From the NCBI RefSeq assembly GCF_026343185.1, contig NZ_JAPEMA010000004.1, positions 424,929 through 488,928 on the forward strand: 64,000 bases of DNA, in the 5' to 3' direction. Positions within the stretch are counted from its first letter, which is position 1; every line of letters starts with the position of its first letter. The translations under genes were made by a program, and so were the position numbers. Source of the stretch: Streptomyces sp. NBC_00091 (GTDB taxonomy: Bacteria; Actinomycetota; Actinomycetes; Streptomycetales; Streptomycetaceae). This document shows positions 20,496 through 31,110 of this stretch, one piece after another. The notes beneath the pieces are model-generated. The model was not told where the DNA came from and made no database searches. It worked only from the letters and a program-made list of their open reading frames with translations.

Positions 20496-22667
20496 TTGAC
20501 GTGTCCGTCAGGCGCCGGCCTCGCGCTGGCCGTCGGCGGCCTGTCCACGACCGCCCTGACCGTTCCGGTCGCGGCTGCCGCCACCGCGGCAGCCGCTGCC
20601 GGCACACCTGTACGGGTCAACCAGCTCGGCTACCTGCCCGACGGCCCCAAGCGGGCCACCGTGGCCGGCTCCGCGACCGCCCCGCTCGCCTGGCAACTGC
20701 GCGACGCCTCCGCCTCGGGTGCCACCACGGTGCGCGGGTCCGACCAGGCGTCCGGCCAGTCCACGCACCTGGTGGACTTCGGCGCGTACACCGGCACCGG
20801 CACCGGCTTCACCCTGGTCGTCGACGGCCAGAGCAGCCACCCCTTCGACATCTCCGCATCGCTGTACGACGGACTGCGCGCCGACAGCATGTCGTTCTTC
20901 TACCAGCAGCGCAGCGGTATTGCGATCGACGCGACTCTGGCGGGCGGCAGCGCCTACGCCCGCCCCGCCGGGCACCTGGGCGTCGCCCCGAACAAGGGCG
21001 ACACCGGCGTCCCCTGCCAGGCCGGGGTGTGCGACTAACTACCAACTGGACGTGCGCGGTGGCTGGTACGACGCGGGCGACCAAGGCAAGTACGTGGTCA
21101 ACGGCGGCATCTCCGTCTGGGAGATGGTCAACTCCTTCGAGCGGGCCCGCCGTTCGGGCAGCGAAGCGGCGCTCGGCGACGCGACGCTGCGGGTGCCGGA
21201 GCGCGGCAACGGGACGCCGGACGTGCTGGACGAGGCCCGCTGGGAGCTGGAGTTCTTGCTGCGGATGCAGGTCCCGGCCGAGAAGCCGATGGCCGGGATG
21301 GCCTTCCACAAGATACACGACGCCAAGTGGACTGCCCTGCCGACCCGGCCCGAACTCGATGCCGAACAGCGTGAGTTGCACAAGCCGTCGACCGCCGCGA
21401 CGCTGAACCTGGCGGCCTCGGCCGCGCAGTGTGCCCGGGTGTACGCGAGCCGTACGACGCCGCGTTCGCCGCGCGCTGCCTGGACGCGGCCCGCCGCGCC
21501 TGGACGGCTGCCAAGGTCAACCCGAACGTGCTTGCTCTCGCGACCGACAACGCCGGCGGCCGTGCGTACGAGGACGCCGACGTCTCCGACGAGTTCTACT
21601 GGGCGGCGGTGGAACTCCTGGCCACCACCGGCGAGTCGCAGTACCGGGACGCCGTCGCCTCCTCTGCGCACCACACCAAGTCCGTCGACGGATTCTGGTG
21701 GGGCGGCACCGCGACGCCCGGCCGGATCACCCTCGCCACCGTCCCCGGCGTGGCCCTGCCCGCCGACGACGTGGCCCGGCTCCGCGGCCTGCTGACCACG
21801 GCCGCCGATGGCCACCTGTCCACCATGGCCGGACAGGGCTACGCGGTGTCGCTCCCCGCCACCGGGTACGTGTGGGGCTCCAACAGCTCCGTCACCAACA
21901 ACGCGATCGTGCTGGCCGTCGCATACGAGCTCACCGGTCAACAACGGTACCGGGCAGGAGCGTTGGAGTCCCTGGACTACCTGCTCGGCCGGAACGCACT
22001 CGACCTCTCCTACGTCACCGGCTACGGCGATCGTTACCCCGCGAACCAGCACCACCGGTTCTGGGCACACCAGAACGACGCCTCGCTGCCGCACCCGCCG
22101 GCCGGATCCTTCGCGGGCGGACCGAACGCGGGGCTGGAGGACCCGGTGGCCAAGGAGAAGCTCGCGGGCTGCGCACCGGCGGCGTGCTACGTGGACGACG
22201 TCGGCTCGTACTGGGCGACGCCGCAGCAGGTTTCGGTCCTCGCCGCGCAGGACCCCGACGCGTCGTCGGGCAGCGCGACGCTCGCGGTCGGTGGTCCTGG
22301 CGTGCAGTCGGCGACGTTCACGGCGACGGAGGCGGACGACGACGCTTCGGCGGCCTCCTGCGCGGTGGCGTACCGGATCGACAACGCTTGGGGCAACGGC
22401 TTCACGGCGACGGTGACGGTGAAGAACACCGGAACCTCGGCGGTATCCGGGTGGACCATCGGCTGGAGCTTCGCAGGTGACCAGCGGATCACCAACGGCT
22501 GGAACGCCACGGTGAGCCAGCCGGGCAGCACGGTCACCGCCCGGGACACCGGATGGAACGGAACACTGGCACCCGGCGGCAGCGTGAGCTTCGGCTTCCA
22601 GGCGACGTACTCGGGCACCAACGCCGTGCCGGCGCGCTACACGCTCAACGGAGCACTCTGCTCCTGA
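20496..22667 (+). pseudogene. Broken GH9 cellulase with N-terminal Ig-like domain and C-terminal CBM2
   Basis: Three reading frames together encode one secreted cellulase: an Ig-like CelD_N region ([18 protein letters not shown]), a GH9 catalytic domain ([17 protein letters not shown] with its catalytic Asp pair, then a long alpha-barrel) and a C-terminal CBM2 (IDNAWGNGFTATVTVKN, GWNGTLAPGGSVSFGFQ). The first frame ends at TAA 21036-21038, where ACTA is tandemly duplicated (21034-21041). Removing four bases restores the expected [13 protein letters not shown] second shift falls near 21444-21447. After CYVDDVGSY the usual Asn-Glu motif with the catalytic acid is not seen. The N-terminus has only a TTG and no basic n-region. 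The gene is judged non-functional unless these are sequencing errors. Confidence 0.85.
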
Positions 22668-22704
22668 ACGATCGTCACGTCACGCCCACCCGGCGATGGA
22701 CGAC

Positions 22705-22737
22705 GGAGTGGAGCCAGGATCGTCCCGGCTCCACTCC
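22705..22737. terminator. Hairpin between the GH9 relic and xlnA
   Basis: A perfect 11-bp stem (22705-22715 with 22727-22737) around an 11-base loop, between convergent genes and close to the xlnA stop. Confidence 0.7.
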
Positions 22738-22748
22738 ATGGCAGGTCG

Positions 22749-24434
<1,686 letters not shown>

Positions 24435-24442
24435 TCATTGAG

Positions 24443-24475
24443 TGGTCCTCATCGAAAGTATTTCGATGAGGACCA
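24443..24475. promoter_or_regulatory. Long perfect palindrome containing a second BxlR-type operator
   Basis: A 33-base element with 15-bp perfect arms around a three-base centre. The core, 24453-24465, reads CGAAAGTATTTCG. It sits between the GH6 stop at 24564 and xlnA, so it may act as an upstream operator for xlnA, as a terminator for the GH6 pair, or both. No T-run follows. Confidence 0.6.
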
Positions 24476-24563
24476 TTCAATCGGGATCTGGCGGAAAGCT
24501 GTAAACGAGCATTTCCTTCAGTCGGCATCGCCGGGAATGGCCGCCTGGTCACGGCGGCCTCGG

Positions 24564-25787
24564 TCAGCGCACGACCGTGTTGAACCCCAGTGCGGGATTG
24601 GCGTTCCGGACGAGGGACTTGGCCTGCTCCGGCCACCACACGCCGGCCGCGGGATCGACGATGCCGTACTCCGGGTCGATGGTGCCGCCCGGGATGCCGC
24701 GGTTGCACTGGCCGTCGGACTGGCCGACGGTCTTGATCCACAGGTAGGCGTCCACGAGCGGGACGCCGGTGTTCGCGGTCGGCCGGTCGCCGACGCCGCG
24801 ACCCGGGGCGTTGCACCAGGTTTGCGGGTCGCCGCTGTACTTGCCCGCGGGCGGGGTACCGACGTTCTGCTGGAACCAGCGGTCGGTCCAGTGCCACGTG
24901 GACGGATCGTCCACGTTCACGGAGTTTCCCGGCTGCCCGTCGTTCGGTGCTGCGGGTGAGTAGTACTGGCTCGCGCACCAGTCGGCGTGCCCCCTGGCCC
25001 AGTCCGGGCCTTTGGTGGCGAACCACAGGCACTGGGAGACCCAGGTGCCGTAGTGGGTGGACAGGCCGGTGGCCAGATAGTTGGAGACGTTCAGCGAGAA
25101 GCCCTGGGTGCGGGTGACGCCGGCCTGGAGGAGGCGTTGTGCGATGTCGCCGACGCTGCGCCAGTGGCTGTTGCCGGCGTCCAGGTAGACGACGCTGTTC
25201 GGCTGCTGCCCCAGGGCGTCGATCGCGTGGTTGAGGTCGGCGAAGCGTCCTGTGGTGATCGCGCCGGTGGGGTCGCTGCCGGGACCGCAGTCGGAGGAGA
25301 GGTTGGCCAGCCCGTCCGGTTCGAGGATGACGACGGCCTTGCTGCGGCCGAGCCCCCGGGCGAAGGCGCTGATCCAGGCCTGGTACTCGGCGTCCGACTG
25401 CGCACCGCCGGAGGAATACTGGGAGCAGTCGCGCAGCGGGATGTTGTAGGCCACCAGGACGGGAACCGTCCGGGTTCGCTCGGCGCGGCGCACCAGGTCG
25501 CGTACGCGGGATTCGACCTGCTCCGGGGTGCCGGCGGTGAACCAGGCAGCCTCTGGCCAACTAGCTGGCTTCGCCATGGACTTGGCGCCCTCGAAGTCCC
25601 GGTGAAGGAAGTCGGTGACGGCCTGGTGGGCTGCGTCGCTGTCGGGATCGACGTGGAAGCGGGTGTTCGTCGCAAGCGTGTGGGAGTCCGGCGCGGAGCT
25701 CGCCTCGGCAGAGGCCGGGGCGGCGGCGCCGAGGAGCAGTGTGAGTGCGCTCGCTGCCAGGGCTAATCGGTGCAGCGGGATGCGCAC
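24564..25787 (-). CDS. Secreted GH6 cellulase (catalytic domain only, 407 residues)
   Basis: A glycoside hydrolase family 6 protein attacking beta-1,4-glucan. It has a signal peptide in the first 27 residues (ending ASAEA), RFHVDPDSDAA, PVLVAYNIPLRDC with a substrate-binding region, AVVILEPDGLANL, VVYLDAGNSHW, WCNAPGRGVGDRP, VDAYLWIKTVGQSDGQC and a final WWPEQAKSLV. Length and inserts match exo-type GH6 cellobiohydrolases of actinomycetes, but there is no carbohydrate-binding module. It starts with GTG at 25787 after GAAGGAA. Codon 8 is the rare TTA. It follows the other GH6 gene by 45 bases, suggesting one transcript. Confidence 0.9.
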   Translation of the reverse strand: MRIPLHRLALAASALTLLLGAAAPASAEASSAPDSHTLATNTRFHVDPDSDAAHQAVTDFLHRDFEGAKSMAKPASWPEAAWFTAGTPEQVESRVRDLVRRAERTRTVPVLVAYNIPLRDCSQYSSGGAQSDAEYQAWISAFARGLGRSKAVVILEPDGLANLSSDCGPGSDPTGAITTGRFADLNHAIDALGQQPNSVVYLDAGNSHWRSVGDIAQRLLQAGVTRTQGFSLNVSNYLATGLSTHYGTWVSQCLWFATKGPDWARGHADWCASQYYSPAAPNDGQPGNSVNVDDPSTWHWTDRWFQQNVGTPPAGKYSGDPQTWCNAPGRGVGDRPTANTGVPLVDAYLWIKTVGQSDGQCNRGIPGGTIDPEYGIVDPAAGVWWPEQAKSLVRNANPALGFNTVVR

Positions 25788-25832
25788 GGGGTTCCTTCGG
25801 TAGGGGTTCGCCCTTCGGCGAGGGAAGGGGGG

Positions 25833-26804
25833 TCAGTAGCCGTAGATCATCTTGTAGGCGACCTCCGGCAGGAACTGTCCGGCCGAGGAGTCGGCCCCGA
25901 CGCCGCAGTTGCCGTCGGACTCGCCGGGGACCTTGATCCACAGCAGCATCTCGGCACCGCCGCCGCGCTGGCTGGGAGTGCCGATCCGGCGGCCTGCGGG
26001 GTTGCACCACTGGCCGTTGGAACCGTTGCCGTTGCGGCTGGTGTCGACGACGAACGGCTTGGTGTAGCCGTAGGAGCCCAGGGCGGAGTTGACCGCGTTG
26101 CCGTAGGAGGTGTTCTGGTCGGTGGTGAAGTAGTTGGAGACGTTCAGCACGAAGCCGCGTGCCCCGCCGACACCGGCGGCGGCGAGCTGGCGCGCCATGG
26201 TCGAGGCGTCGACCCAGCCGGGGTTCCCGGCGTCGAGGTAGACCCAGGTGTTGGGTGCCTTGGCCTTGAACTGGTCGATCGCGTTCTTCAGCATGGCGTT
26301 GCGCTCCGCGATCTGAGCAGCCGTCATGCAGCTCTCGTGGCCGAGCGCGTCGGGTTCCAGGACGACCACGGCAGGGCGGTTGCCGATGCCACTGGCGAAG
26401 GCGGCGATCCAGGCGTCGTACGCGGCCCGGCTCCCCGCGCCGCCGCCGGAGTGACCGGCGCAGATGTCCCGGTGGGGGATGTTGTACGCGACCAGGATCG
26501 GCAGCTTGTCGTAGGAGTCCGCGCGGCCGACGTAGGCGCCGGTTGCCGTGCCGATATCGCCGCTCCAGTTCCCGAACCAGCGGGCTGCCGGGGTGTTGGC
26601 GATGGACGTCCGGATCGCCGCCGCCCGCCCGTCGCCGGGGTTCGCGTTGGTCCACCGCAGGGCGGAGTTGTCGGGGTCGGCGTAGAAGCCGCTGGTCATG
26701 GTGGTCGGGTCCGCGGCGTACGCCGGGCCGGCACTGATCAGGGCGAGACCGGTGGCGAGGGCACCGGCCAGCAGGACGGATGCGGCTCGGACGGACTTGC
26801 GCAT
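25833..26804 (-). CDS. Secreted GH6 endoglucanase (323 residues, no CBM)
   Basis: The short, endo-type member of GH6. A signal peptide ends near residue 30 (GPAYAAD). The catalytic landmarks are GFYADPDN, PILVAYNIPHRDICAG, AVVVLEPDALGHESC with the catalytic Asp region, WVYLDAGNPGWV, FVVDTSRNGNG, WCNPAGRRIG and LLWIKVPGESDGNC. GGAGGAAG precedes the ATG at 26804. It is the promoter-proximal gene of a two-GH6 unit. A TGGAAGCGCTTCCA palindrome lies 41 bases upstream, in the gap to a divergent LacI gene, so cellulose-derived sugars probably control it. Confidence 0.93.
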   Translation of the reverse strand: MRKSVRAASVLLAGALATGLALISAGPAYAADPTTMTSGFYADPDNSALRWTNANPGDGRAAAIRTSIANTPAARWFGNWSGDIGTATGAYVGRADSYDKLPILVAYNIPHRDICAGHSGGGAGSRAAYDAWIAAFASGIGNRPAVVVLEPDALGHESCMTAAQIAERNAMLKNAIDQFKAKAPNTWVYLDAGNPGWVDASTMARQLAAAGVGGARGFVLNVSNYFTTDQNTSYGNAVNSALGSYGYTKPFVVDTSRNGNGSNGQWCNPAGRRIGTPSQRGGGAEMLLWIKVPGESDGNCGVGADSSAGQFLPEVAYKMIYGY

Positions 26805-26817
26805 GGTTCTTCCTCCG

Positions 26818-26841
26818 GTGGGGGTGGGGGTGGGGGTGGGG
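26818..26841 (+). repeat. G-tract repeat in the GH6 leader
   Basis: Four runs of four to five G separated by single T (GGGGGT units) lie between the GH6 start codon and the palindromic operator. The G-rich strand is the template strand for GH6, and it could fold as a G-quadruplex. This pattern is clear in sequence; a function is not. Confidence 0.6.
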
Positions 26842-26844
26842 AAG

Positions 26845-26858
26845 TGGAAGCGCTTCCA
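26845..26858. promoter_or_regulatory. Palindromic LacI operator between GH6 and its regulator
   Basis: TGGAAGCGCTTCCA, a perfect 14-bp palindrome. It differs at two symmetric positions from the CebR/CelR cellulose operator TGGGAGCGCTCCCA. Its position between the divergent cellulase and LacI genes makes it the likely binding site of that regulator. Confidence 0.75.
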
Positions 26859-26921
26859 GTTTTGGTGTGGGGTCGGATCGCGCTGATGGGATGATTGGGG
26901 TCGTCGAGGAGCAGTTCTTCC

Positions 26922-27953
26922 ATGGAGCCGTCACCCAAGCGCATGCCGACCCTCGACGAGGTGGCCGCACGAGCCGGCGTGTCGCGCACGGCGGCCTCCC
27001 GGGTGATCAACAACGCCCCGCATGTCAGCCGCGCCAAGCGGGAGGCGGTCCAACGGGCGGTGCGCGAGCTGGATTTCGTGCCCAATCCGTCCGCGCAGGC
27101 CCTGGCGACCCGCCGGGTCGGAGCGGTGGTGCTGGCGGTCTCCAGCGACGAGCCGGGGCTGTTCGCGGACCCGTTCTTCGCGGAGGTCATCGTCGGCGTC
27201 AGCGCGGCGCTGGAGCAGACCGAACTGGAACTGATCCTGCTGCTGGCCAACACCCCGCGCGGCCGGGAGAGGTTCGAGCGGTTGCTGCGCTCCCGCCGGG
27301 CCGACGGCGTCATGCTGATGGCGCTGCGCGGCGACGATCCGCTGGGACGCCTGGGAGAGGAGGTCGATCTCCCCGTCGTCTTCGGCGGACTCCCGCTCAC
27401 CGGCGAGCCCACGTGGTACGTGGACGCCGACAACCGGGGCGGTGCCCGCCTGGCCGCCGAGCACTTCGCGCGCACGGGCCGCCGACGGCCCGTCATGATC
27501 ACCGGACAGATGGACGCCAGGGCCGCAGTCACGCGGGAGCAGGGGTTCACCGAGGGGCTGACCTTGTCCGGCCTGCCGCTTCTCGGGGTCGAGCCCGGGC
27601 AGTTCACCGAGGACGGCGGCGCGGAGGCGATGGAGCGACTGCTCCGGGCGCACTCCGATCCCGACGCGGTGTTCGCGGCCTCCGACGCGATGGCCATCGG
27701 CGCTCTGCGCACCTTGCGGGAACGGGGCCTCCGGGTGCCCGAGGATGTCGCGGTGATCGGCTTCAACGACCTGGCGAGCGCCCGGCACACCAGCCCGCCG
27801 CTGACCACGGTCCATCAGCCGGTGCGGGCGCTGGGCCAGGAGATGGCCAGGATGCTGGTCAGTGCCATCGAAGGATACCGCCCCACCCCGCTGATCCTCC
27901 CGACCCGCCTGACCGTGCGCGAGTCCGCTCCCGATCTGCCCGCGTCGGCCTGA
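26922..27953 (+). CDS. LacI-family regulator of the adjacent GH6 cellulase genes
   Basis: A 343-residue LacI/GalR repressor. The helix-turn-helix is in PTLDEVAARAGVSRTAASRV (about residues 9-28), with VINNAPHVS recognition, a hinge at NPSAQALATRR and a ligand-binding domain (AVVLAVSSDEPG, AASDAMAIGALR, VIGFNDLASARHTSPPLTTV). The start at 26922 follows GAGGAG. It is divergent from the GH6 pair, and the palindrome between them resembles the CebR/CelR operator. It is therefore probably a cellobiose- or cello-oligosaccharide-responsive repressor; the ligand is inferred. It converges on GH127. Confidence 0.85.
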   Translation: MEPSPKRMPTLDEVAARAGVSRTAASRVINNAPHVSRAKREAVQRAVRELDFVPNPSAQALATRRVGAVVLAVSSDEPGLFADPFFAEVIVGVSAALEQTELELILLLANTPRGRERFERLLRSRRADGVMLMALRGDDPLGRLGEEVDLPVVFGGLPLTGEPTWYVDADNRGGARLAAEHFARTGRRRPVMITGQMDARAAVTREQGFTEGLTLSGLPLLGVEPGQFTEDGGAEAMERLLRAHSDPDAVFAASDAMAIGALRTLRERGLRVPEDVAVIGFNDLASARHTSPPLTTVHQPVRALGQEMARMLVSAIEGYRPTPLILPTRLTVRESAPDLPASA

Positions 27954-28059
27954 TCAGCGGGCGCTTCCGGCAGGGCCGGCCCGATCTGACGGGAGCGCCT
28001 CCCACTCGATTTCCCGTCGCCGCGATCGGCCCGTGGCGATCGGGAGACTCGGCGCCGGG

Positions 28060-30786
28060 TCAGATGAATCGCCACAGGTGGTCGTTGGCGCCGTTGTCGT
28101 CCCAGAGAACGGTATGTGCTCCCTGGGCGGTGGAGGCGCCGGAGACGCCGAGGACGCGGCTGCTGTTGGCGCACTGGATCCTGAAGGTGTCGCCGCCGCC
28201 GTGGCGCAGGCGCCACCGGTGGTCGGCGGTGCCGTTGTCCGCCCACTGGACGATCCGGGCGCCGTTGGCGGTGTCGCCGTTCTCCACGGCGAGGACCTTG
28301 CCGCTGTGGGAGTTGCGCAGGCGCAGGTGGCCGCCGGTGTCGACTACGGCCGTCCAGAGATGGTCGGCGGTGCCGTTGTCGTCCCACTGGATGGCGAGGC
28401 CGCCGTCGGCGGTGGACATGTCCCGCACACCGAGGACCCGCCCGCTGGCGACGTTCTGGATGCGCCTGGCGCCGTCGGGGACGAACTGCCACTGGCCGGC
28501 GGGGGCGCCGGTGTCGGGCACCTGTACGGCTGCGGCGCCGTTGGCGGTGGAGCCGCCTTCGATGCCGAGCAGCTTGCCGGTGTGGACGTTCCGAACCTTG
28601 TGGTAGCCGTTGCCGGCGTCCACGACGGTCCACCGGTGGTCGGCCGTGCCGGTGTCGGCCCACTGGAGGATCGGGGCGTTGTCGGCGGTGGACATGCCCT
28701 GCACGCCGAGGACCTTGCCGCTGTTGACGTTGCGCAGGCGCAGTGCGGCGCCGTCGACGATGAGGACCCAGTTGTGGTCGGTGGTGCCGGTGTCGGTCCA
28801 CTGCAGAGCGAGGCCCCCGTCGGCGGTCGACATGTCCCGGATGCCGAGGACGAGTCCGCTGGCCGCGTTGACGAGACGGAAGCCGGCGGTGTCGGTCCGC
28901 CAGTAGACGGTGTAGTTGAAGCCCTGGGCGTCGTGGAACGGGGCGAGGTCGACCTTCGTTCCGTTGGCGGTGGCCGTGAAGGCGAGGGAGGTGCTGCTGG
29001 TCCGGGTGATCGAGGAGGGGGCCAGGGCCGGGAGGGAGGACAGTGTGGTGCTCCCGTAGTTGCCGGCGAGGACGGCGGGGCCGTAGGTGATCGCCGCGAC
29101 AGCGGGGTTGTCGTTGGCGGCCTGGAGGGCCACGCGCATGGGGAGCTTCACGGTGACGGTGTCGCCGGAGGCCCAGGACCGGGTGAGGGTGGCGTAGGTG
29201 CCCGGACTGGCCGTGACGGTCTGGGCGACGCCGTTGACGCTGACGGTGGCGCCCGAAGTCCATCCGGGGATGCGGACGCGCATCGACCAGGTCCCGCCGA
29301 CGCCGCCGGTGACCTTGAGCGTCGTGGTGTCGTCGGCCGGGTAGGAGGTGGTCTGGGTGACGGTGATGCCTCGCTGGGTCCAGTCCAGGACGGAGGGGAG
29401 GAACAGGTTCACGGTGAGGGTGGTGCTGCCGTCGTGGAAGTAGATGGAGTCCATCAGCTTCGTGTTGGACTCGATGCCCGTTCCCTGGCAGCACCAGAAC
29501 GTGCCGTAGTCGGTGCTCCAGGTGCCGCCGCCCCAGGCCGGGCCCTTGCCGCGGCGGCCGCCCGGGTTGAGGGGGGTGAAGTAGGTGATGTGCCCGTGCG
29601 GGTCGGCCGGGTTCTGGGCGCCGATGACGTGGTTGAGCAGCACCTTCTCGTAGAAGTCGAAGTACGACGCCCGGCCGGGGTCCAGCTGCCACAGTTCCCG
29701 GGTCAGCTTGAGCATGTTGTAGGAGTTGCAGAGCTCGCAGGTGTCGGGGGCGAGGAAGCCGGAGATGGCGTTCGGGGCCCGGAAGTGTTCCGCCTGGCTG
29801 TTGCCGCCGATGGCATACGTGTGCGAGGTGGTGCAGATCCTCCACGCGTTGGCGGCGATGTCGCGGTAGCGGGTCGTCCCGGTGGCCTTGTACTCGCGGA
29901 CGGCTCCGATCCACTTGGGCACCTGCGTGTTGGCGTGCAGACCGTTCAGTTGGTCCAGGTTCGCGGCGAGGGGGTCGAAGACCGCGGCATGGTCGAACCG
30001 CTGGGCGGTGGCCAGCCAGCGTGCGTCGCCGGTCTGTTGGTGGAGGTCGGCCAGCACCTCGTTCATGCCGCCGAACTCGACGCCCATCAACGACTGCATC
30101 TTGCTCTGGCTGAGCGCGGCGGTGCGCCGGTCGACCCAGCCGGCGAGCGCGAGGAGCACGTCGCGGGCCTGCGTGTTGCCGATGAGGCGCCACACGTCGA
30201 GCAGACCGGCCATGGTCTTGTGGACGCAGTAGTACGGGACGTTGCCGTTGTTCAGCGTGCCTGCTTCGAGGCTGGTGAAGTCGGCCTCGGGGAAGCCCGA
30301 CAGGTAGCCGGCGGAGAAGCCCGCGGTGGAGTTGTTGGCTTGGCACTTGGCGAGTTCGGCCACCATGCGGTCGGCCTTGTCGCGGCAGGTGGTGTCCCCG
30401 ACCGCGGCGTAGGCCTGGGCCCATGCCGTGAGGAAGTGGCCCTGCACGTGGGTGCGGAAGGGGAACGCCGGGTCGTCCCATCCTCCGGTCGGGGCCGCGG
30501 CGTTGGTGGAGAGCCGGTGGTTGGCGCGGAAGTTGTACAGCAGGCGGTCGACGTCGATGAAGCGGAGATAGGCCAGGGTGCGGTTCTGATTGTCGAGCCA
30601 GCGGCTGCTGGTGAGCTGGACCTGACCCAGGTCGAACGGGAACGTCGACACTCCGACGTCGGACCTGACCGGGGGCGTCTGCGCCGTGGCGGAGACGGTG
30701 TTCAGTACGGGGCCGACAGCCGCGGCCACGGCCGCGACGCCGGTCGCCTTGATCACGGCGCGGCGGCTTAAGGGGGGAACCGGCAT
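28060..30786 (-). CDS. Tat-exported GH127 beta-L-arabinofuranosidase with two C-terminal ricin-like trefoils
   Basis: A 908-residue protein. The first 36 residues are a Tat signal (LSRRAVIKATG, then a hydrophobic stretch). A GH127/DUF1680 catalytic domain follows. An E-x-C pair (Glu351, Cys353) and FWCCQGTGIE with adjacent Cys432 and Cys433 match the zinc ligands and Cys nucleophile known from HypBA1, so the active site looks complete. From about residue 605 come six repeats of about 45 residues (SGKVLGV...TADGGLALQW...DHxW), enough for two trefoils. ATG at 30786 after ACGGAG; codon 6 is TTA. A pentose operator with TTGACA lies upstream. It probably acts on beta-linked arabinose of hydroxyproline-rich glycoproteins or pectin. 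Confidence 0.9.
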   Translation of the reverse strand: MPVPPLSRRAVIKATGVAAVAAAVGPVLNTVSATAQTPPVRSDVGVSTFPFDLGQVQLTSSRWLDNQNRTLAYLRFIDVDRLLYNFRANHRLSTNAAAPTGGWDDPAFPFRTHVQGHFLTAWAQAYAAVGDTTCRDKADRMVAELAKCQANNSTAGFSAGYLSGFPEADFTSLEAGTLNNGNVPYYCVHKTMAGLLDVWRLIGNTQARDVLLALAGWVDRRTAALSQSKMQSLMGVEFGGMNEVLADLHQQTGDARWLATAQRFDHAAVFDPLAANLDQLNGLHANTQVPKWIGAVREYKATGTTRYRDIAANAWRICTTSHTYAIGGNSQAEHFRAPNAISGFLAPDTCELCNSYNMLKLTRELWQLDPGRASYFDFYEKVLLNHVIGAQNPADPHGHITYFTPLNPGGRRGKGPAWGGGTWSTDYGTFWCCQGTGIESNTKLMDSIYFHDGSTTLTVNLFLPSVLDWTQRGITVTQTTSYPADDTTTLKVTGGVGGTWSMRVRIPGWTSGATVSVNGVAQTVTASPGTYATLTRSWASGDTVTVKLPMRVALQAANDNPAVAAITYGPAVLAGNYGSTTLSSLPALAPSSITRTSSTSLAFTATANGTKVDLAPFHDAQGFNYTVYWRTDTAGFRLVNAASGLVLGIRDMSTADGGLALQWTDTGTTDHNWVLIVDGAALRLRNVNSGKVLGVQGMSTADNAPILQWADTGTADHRWTVVDAGNGYHKVRNVHTGKLLGIEGGSTANGAAAVQVPDTGAPAGQWQFVPDGARRIQNVASGRVLGVRDMSTADGGLAIQWDDNGTADHLWTAVVDTGGHLRLRNSHSGKVLAVENGDTANGARIVQWADNGTADHRWRLRHGGGDTFRIQCANSSRVLGVSGASTAQGAHTVLWDDNGANDHLWRFI

Positions 30787-30890
30787 GGCGAACTCCGTGG
30801 TCTGTGAGAGATAAGGGCGCCGCGCACAAGGGCTGTTGGGCTTCGACCGGCGGTTGCGAGGTCGGTGCTGCGGCTGCCTGCTGCGCATGA

Positions 30891-30906
30891 GTGTTAACGC
30901 TCACAA
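30891..30906. promoter_or_regulatory. Pentose operator upstream of GH127
   Basis: On the minus strand TTGTGAGCGTTAACAC, identical to the chvE site. TTGACA (30913-30918, minus strand) lies six bases upstream. It is 105 bases from the GH127 start. Confidence 0.75.
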
Positions 30907-31065
30907 TTGACGTGTCAATACCTCCGTCGGGCGGTGCCGACAAGGCTGTCCCGCGCACCGCGCGCAGCTGCTCCAGGCGATCGATCCGCTCCGGCGGCGT
31001 GCATCGCGGCCAGGTACACCGAGGTCAATGGGGGTCGACTGGGCGGGAGGTGAGGTGCGAGGCGG

Positions 31066-31092
31066 CAGGTGGCGGACGCGGACCGCCACCTG
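31066..31092. terminator. Hairpin after the GH43 gene of the bxlR-bxlA unit
   Basis: A perfect 10-bp stem (31066-31075 with 31083-31092) around a seven-base loop, starting 19 bases beyond the GH43 stop on the minus strand. Confidence 0.7.
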
Positions 31093-31110
31093 GTCGCGGC
31101 GTCAGTGACG

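Noticed and set aside
28033..30771. Forward 912-codon frame opposite GH127
   Set aside because: A Val/Gly-rich shadow of the repeated trefoil region, without conserved motifs.
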